This document shows, in pieces, positions 55,446-64,000 of a DNA stretch of 64,000 nt. The notes under the pieces were generated by a model, which did no database searches, was not told the origin of the DNA, and saw only the letters and a list, made by a program, of their open reading frames with translations. The translations under genes were made by a program, and so were the position numbers. How positions within the stretch are numbered: position 1 is the first letter of the stretch; each line of letters begins with the position of its first letter. The stretch spans positions 51,856,200-51,920,199 of the forward strand of contig CM037871.1 in NCBI GenBank assembly GCA_021292105.1, read 5' to 3'. This DNA is from Anadara kagoshimensis (lineage: Eukaryota; Mollusca; Bivalvia; Arcoida; Arcidae).

Positions 55446-57085
55446 TGTTATTGTCTTCAAACATTTCCCTGAACCGTTTTTCAACATGTTCGAAAATGGT
55501 AATTCAACGTCACTTAAAAACAGCAATTTTATTTATATCTACAATAAATCAACATACACCAATAAAGAGAACAGTGTCACAAATTGCAATTAATGGAAAT
55601 GTACCTTAATTACAGATTGACATCTTAAGGCTATTTTTTATTTAAAAAACAAAACATGGCAACTATTTTGAACAGCTCATCAAATAACATTATCAGACCA
55701 TCAAACCTGTAATAGTTAAAGGAATTGTACTCTGAAACGGTCACCTAGTGCTGTAAAATTAAAACGGGTATAATATAATATATTATATTGTTTTAATGTA
55801 TCAAACATTTTAACAACCTTTTTTCCTGGTGGAAATTCCAGTGTTTTACCTATTTTGTCAGTTTTAAAGTTTTACTTTGCTTCTGGACTTTGATTTGGAC
55901 ATGGATTAGTTTGTAAGATTTTTATGTATTATTTATTAACAATAACATATATATGTGTGCAATTATTTACCATGCAACATTAAATAATATTTGATAGACC
56001 ACAAAGTAAACAGCATCACAAATACAAAAAATTTATCTATAACGAAGAAGTCTGACAGTCATATATGAGGACAGCCACCGACCATTTACAGATTGATACA
56101 GATTAAATCAACTTAATATCAAAATCTTGTAAAAATTTAATATTACAAAGAATAAGTCCCTGGTGGTTTTTACGGTACCTGTCAGATTTAACGAATTTTA
56201 TTGAATTAAAGTTGATTTGTAACTCGGCACTCATCATTAAACAGAGATGGATAACTATAATATAATGGCTGACATCTGACATGCTTTGGTAGATACCGTC
56301 TTTATTTCGGCTTTTCGCACCTGTAAGTCGTATAAAAGTTACGCTTTGTTACCTTTATATCAATGTACAGTCAATGATAAATTAATACACTAGGTTATTT
56401 TTTGTATGAAGTGGGCTAAGCTCTCGCATGTTATCTGACGAACCTTCCCTGCGGTTGAACGCAGGTCACGTGCATGACGTCGTCTGCTTTTCTGCGAGTA
56501 TTTAGTCTTCTTCTTCATCACGAACAAAAGGGAATGGACTATTACTTTCTAATGAAATACCTTTTGACACTTGCGGGATAACTATAGAATATTCTATATA
56601 GAATTATAATCCACATATTAGTTTTAAATAAGGGGTTTTCAAAGGAAGATGGATCCCACTGTCTTCATGAAAAGAATGGCAACATTTCAAGCTAACTAAG
56701 AATATCAATAATATCAACATTTGATTTTTGAAATTACTAAAAATATCTTTTTGAACACATCTTAGCAATTCTTTTTAAATTTTTACAAAGTATTAATAAA
56801 AAAATATAAATTATTGTTCCTTGTAGTTTTCATTTTTTGTTTGTATTTTTTTCGTTAGACAAGATTGTCTTTTTTACCGTGTTAAGTTTAGTTGGAATAC
56901 CAATCCTTGATCAGGTTAACTTCGTGTAAAAGGGGATGTCCGTCAAGTGGTCTAATGGATCATAATGGCTGTCGTCAGTTGGGTTCGAACTCGAGCAGAT
57001 CTTTTGAATTCGTTTCTCTCTCTGTTCGCTTACAGACAGTATATATTTTTCTGCAGATATCTGCAATTTCTTTCATTATCCAGAA
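55446..57085. other. Intergenic; Y fragment (55723-55790) and X copy 12 (55825-55910, minus)
   Basis: Y: 'aaacggtcacctagtgctgt' + 'aaaattaaaacgggt'. X: 'aatccatgtccaaatcaaag' in reverse. Around 56320-56530 lies a GC-richer patch with TATAAAAG and 'ggtcacgtgcatgacgtc', discussed in the findings. No gene is supported. Confidence 0.45.
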
Positions 57086-57087
57086 AT

Positions 57088-57190
57088 GAATCGTCATCAC
57101 AATATTGTTGATAACGTATAACTGTTTATTATGTATCTATGTCCTGGATATAATTGACGTCGCACAGTTCCATGTTCCTTTCACCCTCAT
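57088..57190 (-). repeat. Repeat family X, copy 13 (3' half)
   Basis: 'cgtcatcacaatattgttga' + 'taa' and 'cagttccatgttcctttcac' match the X 3' half in reverse. Confidence 0.75.
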
Positions 57191-57677
57191 TTTATACGTA
57201 AAAAACTCGAAACCACATTTTTTTACTCTTCAGAGTAGTTCTTATATGTACTTTATACATTTTTGTTTTCGTGATCATTAGATCTATTATAAGGATAATT
57301 TTCTTAGGGATTTAATTTTCCATACTTTTGTTAAAAAATTCAATCAAACGTTTTGCATTTCTCAAAATGAAGTTCATGAAAATATTGGAGCAAATAAACA
57401 AACCAAAAGCACTTTTTGGAACCATCCCTAGAAACACGTCACAACAAACGAATATTAAGACAAGCAAGTGTAAACTCTACGTTGGAAGAAGATGGGTTAC
57501 ACATTTTTTCTGTAAATTGGACATTTTAGTGTCTGTTGTTTTTGCAACTAGCGAAATATCTAGTCATCTCCGTATTTCTATTTTTGCGTAGTCACATGAC
57601 AAACATTGCAAATGCTGGTTAATTTATATCAAAATAAAATTCGTAAAAACAATTGTGTCTTGTTACTTTCGAGAATT

Positions 57678-57822
57678 GACGCGAAAATCAAAGACCGCGA
57701 AAATTTCACGAGTTAAATTTCACGAATTACGGTATAAAGATATAATACCTTGAAGACATCTGTTGGTATTATATATTTATACTGTAATTCGTGGAATTTT
57801 CGCGGTCTTTGATTTTCGCGTC
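57678..57822. mobile_element. 145-bp palindromic element, 28-bp perfect arms
   Basis: GACGCGAAAATCAAAGACCG plus 8 more bases (57678-57705) is repeated exactly in reverse at 57795-57822. Inside, 'cacgaattacggtataaa' and 'tttatactgtaattcgtg' continue the stem around a central loop. Probably a MITE. Confidence 0.9.
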
Positions 57823-58841
57823 AAAGATAAAGATAAATTGATATCCAGTTTATTTTAGTTAAGTACTTTTATGTGTTAATTTTCATTTTTTTCTGAAATG
57901 ACGTATTAAAAGTTACAGCTCGCATGCGAATTGTGGAATCTATTTCATAAAAATTTCCCAAGTAAGGGCATGACAATACTATGAGAAACATGAAAAATAT
58001 CCTTGTGTAGGTGCCACTTATATTTTTTACGAATCAACGTATTAACAATGAACTAATTTTATACAAATTTTAATATTAAAAAAAATCCTGAAATTTCCTT
58101 AAATACCTAAAATATATAGTTGTGCAAAAATGTATCATAAATGATAATATATTTTCAATTTTAATTATAATTTTGTGTGAAAATTTTACCTTTTTAGTAG
58201 TAAAAAATCTCCTAATTACAAATAAAAATTCAAAATGATTATATTAGCTATTTTGCGCCATGCAGATTTGTAAAAGGAAGAATGATAAACTGCATATTTT
58301 GAGTTAAAAGGACCGAGATTGTCATGAAATGCATGCTGTAGTATAAATCAAAAAAATTAATTTACGATGGAATATCTATCATAAAACAATGAAGTTGTCA
58401 TTATTTACATTATATTTTCACGCTTCAGTATTTTGGATTAATTTTGTTGTTCGTTGAGGCGTTAGAGCTAGCTGGTCAGTAGAAGCACATCCATTTTCAA
58501 TACAAGAACAATACTGAGGATAAACGAAACACTAAATCATCCTGTGATATCACTTGTAAAAGTAGCAGATTTTATAAAATAATCTTTGCGTTTTATCCTA
58601 CCATATGACATTAAATATAGTTCATGTCATGTTTAAATTAATCTTAAAATTTTAGTCTTAATTTATTAAAGCCGTCGTTGATTTCACAGGTGTTTAATTA
58701 TGATGGAAAATTACCAAATCCGTTTTACGGAACAAGCTATAGCTGTTTTGTCGTGAAAATATTACAATTTATGTTAGTATGATTAAATATTGAGTCTTAA
58801 TTAGAAATAAAGTTAATAAGCTCATTTACATATGTTTTATG
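57823..58841. other. Intergenic, nothing recognised
   Basis: AT-rich sequence without features. Confidence 0.4.
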
Positions 58842-59036
58842 TACAGTACAGGCCTGTCAAAAGTATGGATTCGCAGCCCGGCTGCTGATTGTTCAAAGTA
58901 TGGATAGTTAGTTGCTGAAAAAACTGCTAAGAGATAGATAGAGCTTGCCAAAAAGCTGGCGCTGACGAGAACCAGAGATGAGTTGTGGTACGAATTTGCT
59001 AGCTTAGTGTTAAAATTTCGACAGGCCTGTACTGTA
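58842..59036. mobile_element. MITE family M1, copy c (perfect 17-bp ends)
   Basis: TACAGTACAGGCCTGTC at 58842-58858 and its exact complement at 59020-59036 bound a 195-bp element. The interior keeps 'gcttagtgttaaaatttcga' on the right. This is the best-preserved M1 copy at its termini. Confidence 0.9.
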
Positions 59037-61200
59037 AATCTGATAAATCGTAATTAATTTGGTACGAAGTAGTATAAAAATTGGCTTATATTTAATTATG
59101 AAAAGACCAAAAATTTATGATAATATCATAAATGTTGGAAAAAAATATAGCTAAGCTTCTTTAGATAGGTATCGTACTTAGTAAAAGTCACGTGTAACGC
59201 ATTTTATCTACATCATATAATTTATTACTAGTAGTTTATTGGCACGGAGGCAATAACTTATCTCAAGGGTGGTATTCAAGAAAAATATATCACCATGGTG
59301 TTAACAAAGACCTGCAGCTGTAAAACACACAGAGATGATACACAATGACCACGCCGATGGCATAAATGACATTTATGTTAAAAACACTTTCGTAAGTCCG
59401 TTCCTTAAGTTAAAGTATGTTAGAGCTTTGAACCGATTGCTAAAATGTTTAAGTTCAAACGATTTGAACCTGTGCATAATAATTGTTGTTACAGCTATAA
59501 ACATGATTGGTATATGTTTGATGCTAATAATCTTAATTGAAATTGAATTTTTTTTTTTAAATCAAAAGTAGCAATTGACAGTATTAAAAGCTAGACTTTT
59601 TGACAGATCTTTACTGTAAATATTTAAATTTTAAATCCCCACATCTGTGTCATTGTCTTCTGTACTTGCTTTTGTTATTTATCATATAAATGTGTCTCAT
59701 TGTATTTTTGGTAGGTTTCCAGCTTATCCATCTATACTAATACCAAAATGTAGTACAAAACACTGTAAAATATTTGCGTTTTTCTTTTTCATGGTAAATA
59801 AATAGAATATAGAATGTATTCCCGGTGTTGGAGATTTTCCCATGTGTAGTAGTATAACCAGTTTCTTGCCAAACATCATATATTAGTTTTTACTGCATCG
59901 TTTTTAATAAAAATTCAAAAGTAGCAAATAAAAAATAGATACACTTTCGACAGGACTGTACTGTAAATAATTAAATTTAAATCTTAACATCTCTGCCATT
60001 GATGTTTGCCTTCTGTACGCGCGTTTATATTTATTATATATTTTAATATAATTTATTATATAATTGTACTCCTTGTATTTTTCTGATTCATTTTAATCCT
60101 ATCCATGTAGATAGAAGGATAAACAGTATATCAAATCCATCAGCTTAACATTCAGTTTCTTTAGATGTATGGCAAATGATCAGTTTATGGATTGTCCCGA
60201 TTTGTGACTTGACACTTAGCGTTAACAAAATTAGAAATACTCTTGAAAACTATAATTTTCCTTCACAACAATGATTAAATACAATGAATAAACACGATAA
60301 TGAATCTTCTATCCTTTTGAAGAGATTCAAGAAGTAGCTTCAATACTCGTGCGTGATTGTACACTAATTAGATCATTTGTCTGAGAATGCTTGTGGAGAG
60401 AGTAAATAGGTAATTATTGACTTCATTAAATTGCTGTTTGAAAATAGTGCAACACTCTGTAATGTTCGTAAATAGGAAATAATCATCCTTCATCGATTAT
60501 TTAAGATCTTCTATATCACTGCTGTGTTTTTGTCAAACTGCTTCAAGCAGCTCAAAACAGGAAGTGCACGCTTTCAAAGAGAAGACATGATTACCGGAAG
60601 TGGTGGATAAATTAGTCTCAGCGATAGAGAGCTCCAACCGATGGTTATGAGGAAAAGGCGGCACGCAGTAGCGTTTCAGAGCTCTCCTAATTGTTTATTT
60701 AGTTATAACCTCAGGCAAATGTAAAATGAAATATATTGAATTAATCACTTATTAATATCGTTACTGATCGAAAGAAAGAACATCAGGAATGGGATCTAGT
60801 TATTACTTCGGCTTTATTTCCTCTCGGTAACTTATAAGTAAAACGTTGGACGAGATTGTTTCTTAATCACGCATCTGACGGATCCGTCAACATTTCCGCT
60901 ACAGAATTGATTGGGTATAAAACAACACGCCAAATTCTTTACGTTTTAGTAACACCGCAACATTAACTCTCAGGCACATTAATACTCACTGTTTTATTCA
61001 TTACATTATAATTACTTTTTAAATAATGCTTGTCATATCTTTTTATATGCATGTTTTTCTGTGTGTGAATTAGAACCGACCAAATTCCTTATTATTGAAA
61101 TCTCTGTGTTCATTTTTTTCAAAAAGTGTTTTATCAGTTGATAAGTAAAAATTTATTTCTTACATTCAATCAAACAAAGTGTTTTTTTAATTTTATCATA
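59037..61200. other. Intergenic; solo M1 ends near 59597-59620 and 59945-59970
   Basis: 'tttgacagatctttactgta' and 'tttcgacaggactgtactgt' are right-hand M1 termini without partners. A perfect 14-bp palindrome TGACGGATCCGTCA lies at 60876-60889. No gene is seen. Confidence 0.45.
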
Positions 61201-61211
61201 TATATATATTG

Positions 61212-61441
61212 GTTTTTGGTGTTGCCGTTTCTGTTGTTGTTGCTGCTGCTGCTGTTTTTATCGTTTTTGTCGTTGTTGGCGTTGTTGTTGCTATTGTTGT
61301 TTTTGGTGTTGTTGCTGCTGTTGTTTTCGGCCTTGTCATTGTTGTTGCTACAGTTGCTGTTGCTGCTGTCACTTTTTTTGTTGTTGGTGTTGTTTTGCTA
61401 CTGCTGTCACTGTGTTGGTGTTGTTGTTGTTGTTGTTGTAT
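61212..61441. repeat. (TTG)n/(TGC)n microsatellite
   Basis: About 230 bases of TTG/CTG/GTT triplets. The reading frames over it are artefacts. Confidence 0.9.
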
Positions 61442-61504
61442 TAGAATTTCATCAAACCGAATCATTGTGATTTAGCTACAATTTTTCATTAAAGCGTGAT
61501 TAAT

Positions 61505-62010
61505 AGGTTTCAATCATACCCATTTCCCTTGAAAACATCCATTGCAACTTTGCATGTGTTAACTCTCGTGTTGTCCTGTTGCAGCAATACACCTTTAGAG
61601 TTTACCTCAGCATTTCAATTGGTGGCGGTTCTCAGCTGCTTATCGCACGAGTTTGCATAGTACACTCCAGTTATTGTTCTTCTCCTGGAAAAAAGTCCAA
61701 CATAATAACTACTTTTGAGTCCCAAAAAATTGTGGCCACCACCTTGCCAGCAGATAGTTGTGTCATGAACTTTTTTTGCCTTGGGGGTCCAGACCCTACC
61801 CACTGACGACTTTGAGCTTTATTCTTTGGCTCATAATAATGACCCCAAGCATCTACAATTACAAGACGCTTCAACACTGCATACTGATGATCTAGGTGCC
61901 ATTTGCTCACCGATAACAGATTCATTGACTAAACGGGCTTGCGCATGCCTAAACAATCATTGTTAAATATTGTAAAACGCTACCATGTGAAGTGCCCGAG
62001 CTATTTTTTC
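61505..62010 (-). pseudogene. Mariner transposase pseudogene (copy 3)
   Basis: On the minus strand the conserved blocks appear in order: LGMRKP, then DAWGHYYEPKNKAQSRQW (the first catalytic Asp block, normally DETW), then SAGKVVATIFWDSKVVI. After a frameshift follow RRTITGVYYANSCDKQL and KGVLLQQDNTRVNTCKVAMD (the second catalytic Asp block). The N-terminal DNA-binding region and the C-terminus are missing, and there are stops and at least one frameshift. It borders a TTG microsatellite. Confidence 0.85.
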
Positions 62011-64000
62011 CATCTGAATTCGCCTACCAGTATACCATCAGTTCCAAACTTTGTTACACATTTTATTCGTCTGTGGCATCCATTGGAATCCAGACCTGGC
62101 TTCCTCTTCTACTACGTACGTCTACCGTTCTACTGCGTTTGAAATCCCCTACTCAGAATTTAACCTGAACAAACTATAATGCAGAAGACCCATATACATC
62201 GGCTAACTCGCCTTGTATTACCTTACAGCAAGTACTCATCTTCAGATGCAATGCATGCCTTTGCATCACTTGCCATGTTTGTCTATAAAACATTTATTAA
62301 AACAAGGCAAGGAAATCATGTTCGTGTTGGGCGATCGAAAATTAGAGAAGCTGGTTACTAGTTGACTTGCACTCGTATATAAATAAGTTTAAATTTTGAT
62401 GCAGTATTATTTATTTTATACACTTGTTCTAAAAAGTCATAAAATCGTCTATACCGACAATGTCCTCACTACTCTTATATAAGAAATAGGATAAAATGTC
62501 GTTAGACAATGTTTGAAGATGAGGAGACGATGTCCATGAACCAGAAAAACTATAGTGGACTAATTATACATGCCTACATAGGTGAATAACTTCAAATCAC
62601 TTCCTGAAGTTTTTGTCAAACAATGTTCCATAACTAGTTTCCTTAGAGCGTATTCTATGTGTGATAGATATTAGTGCGGTATGACGTGGTTTTCCGTGCG
62701 ATTGTGCGTTTTTTTTTTTTTTTTGCTAAAATTGATTTTGTGTTTAGTTGAACTAAGTTAAGGCCAAATAATAAGACAATAGTGGGTTCAAATTTTCCGA
62801 CCCCTGCTTTCTTTTTAGCGGGAGAGGCAAATTAGGCCTTACCCTTGTATAATCTTAAATGAAAACTCGTGTTTAGTTCTTACAAGTAATATATTATTTT
62901 TAGGTTGGAATATAAATAATTTTTTTAAATTAAAACTGATCAATTTCAATCCTTCAACTTCACCGGAATTGGTTACTGTCTGCTTCCGGTGACGTGAATT
63001 GGGTTTTGTTCTAATTCATTTTAATATTTTGTTTTGTTATTTTCGTTTCTATTCTGGTCCACTGTAAATTGATACCTTTGATCCTTTTGTGAGGCGGAGG
63101 GGGGGGGGGGCAAATAATGCACAATTTTCTTAAATAAACGACCGTTTTGGTTTTTGAACTCGTAAATACTTCTTTTTTTAAAATCAAACAGGATGTATAC
63201 TTTATTCTTTCTTTAAATATACCAGTATCTGTTGTATAATTTACGACATACTTTTCTTTCAGTAACGGAGCGCATCTTATGCTTCCGGTTAGGTAGGAAA
63301 ATCCAATAGGAGTGATATAATGCTGGTGAAACCTTCCTTTTATAATCGTTGCTCGATTCACTGCTCTCGGCTTGGATCTAAAACACTGACCGTCTACATA
63401 GCGAAGCTATAGTATTTTTCTTATATTAAGTAATAATAACGTCTCATGTTGATTGTTCAAATCACAAATTGGTTTATGGATAGAAGGAAGACTTCCGGGA
63501 GATTTTTTTTATATATTGACATGCATCGACTTTCATCAGGCATGTTTGTGCTGGAATTTATACTCATACAAGCTGTATTCATCTTTTATCGCCTCCTTTT
63601 ATTTGCGTTCCTCTATCTACTGCACTTCCCAATGTACAGACTCGCTCTTGTATTCTTCATTCTTTAAGAGTTTGATCGAATATCTCAAAAAATGAAGACA
63701 ATGTGTTTTTATCAGTCATCGCCTATGAAGATATTTACCACAATTTCCTTATATAGTTCATAGCAATACACTCAATCTCTCCTATAGGAAGATAGCTATT
63801 TCCTCTGCAAGCCATCTTCTGAAATCAAGACCTTATAGATCCCTATTCTTAAATTCTAGTCATTTACGCCATGAAGAACATGGTCTCGGAGAATTCACTT
63901 CAGAGAGGTCGTTGAAGAATGTTAGGAAACGATATAACAAATTTTGACAATAGTGTGGCCATCAAATAGGGCCCATTGTTGTCTGTTGTTACGGGAATCC
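62011..64000. other. Intergenic, nothing recognised
   Basis: AT-rich with short T and G homopolymers (62709-62724, 63096-63110). No gene, RNA or element is supported. The plus-strand frames near 63446-63695 are hydrophobic but match nothing I recognise. Confidence 0.4.

Noticed and set aside
61126..61470. Leu/Val-rich and Thr-rich frames on both strands
   Set aside because: Again produced by a triplet microsatellite. The same tract is open in several frames at once.

Overview
This is a stretch of an animal nuclear genome, most likely a bivalve mollusc. It is strongly AT-rich and gene-poor, and it is full of short non-autonomous transposons, SINE fragments, microsatellites and AT-rich minisatellites. 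The bivalve call rests on three things: repeat types I recognise from bivalve genomes (a tRNA-headed SINE with a conserved central domain, an element with an AGCTCACCTGGCC hairpin head, and the phrase 'accaaact' + 'atggctgccag' inside tandem arrays), a lophotrochozoan-style FoxQ2 gene, and the absence of any bacterial-type gene organisation. There is no operon, CRISPR array or prokaryotic feature.

The one convincing host gene is a single-exon forkhead transcription factor of the FoxQ2 class on the minus strand (22552-23898). It has a complete forkhead domain, the basic tail typical of FoxQ2, and an internal EH1-like Groucho-binding motif. A TATA box and CCAAT box lie just upstream and poly(A) signals lie downstream. 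It stands alone: no other host gene can be supported within about 22 kb on its left or 40 kb on its right.

Everything else is repeat archaeology. There are three decayed mariner transposase copies (about 40-780, 48956-49165, 61505-62010), at least two of them with related 3' ends, and a 964-bp hAT-like element with a transposase C-terminal remnant (13979-14942). Several MITE families are present: M1 with TACAGTACAGGCCTGTC termini, M2 with TACAGTCCAACCTG termini, and M3 with GGTTTCACAAT termini. A dispersed family called X here has about 13 copies of up to 300 bp. A dispersed family of about 60-bp hairpins called P here has at least 8 copies. Two larger structured elements (9182-10596 and 39292-41767) carry internal tandem arrays.

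Layout: 0-8 kb mariner relic, M1 copy, 17-bp array, microsatellites and a degenerate satellite. 8-13 kb TIR element and foldback element. 13-18 kb X copies, hAT relic, M2 and SINE. 18-25 kb AT-rich flanks and the FoxQ2 gene. 26-35 kb AC-rich minisatellite, P hairpins, nested MITEs and a recent 1.1-kb tandem duplication. 35-43 kb simple repeats and the 165-bp tandem element inside a widely spaced inverted repeat. 43-51 kb X and Y repeats and a purine-rich degenerate array. 51-64 kb an X inverted pair around a coiled-coil reading frame, a 28-bp-arm palindrome, a perfect M1 MITE and the third mariner relic. The most interesting repeat-level signals are the tiny P hairpins, the X family with its inverted pair, and the nested MITE history near 29 kb.
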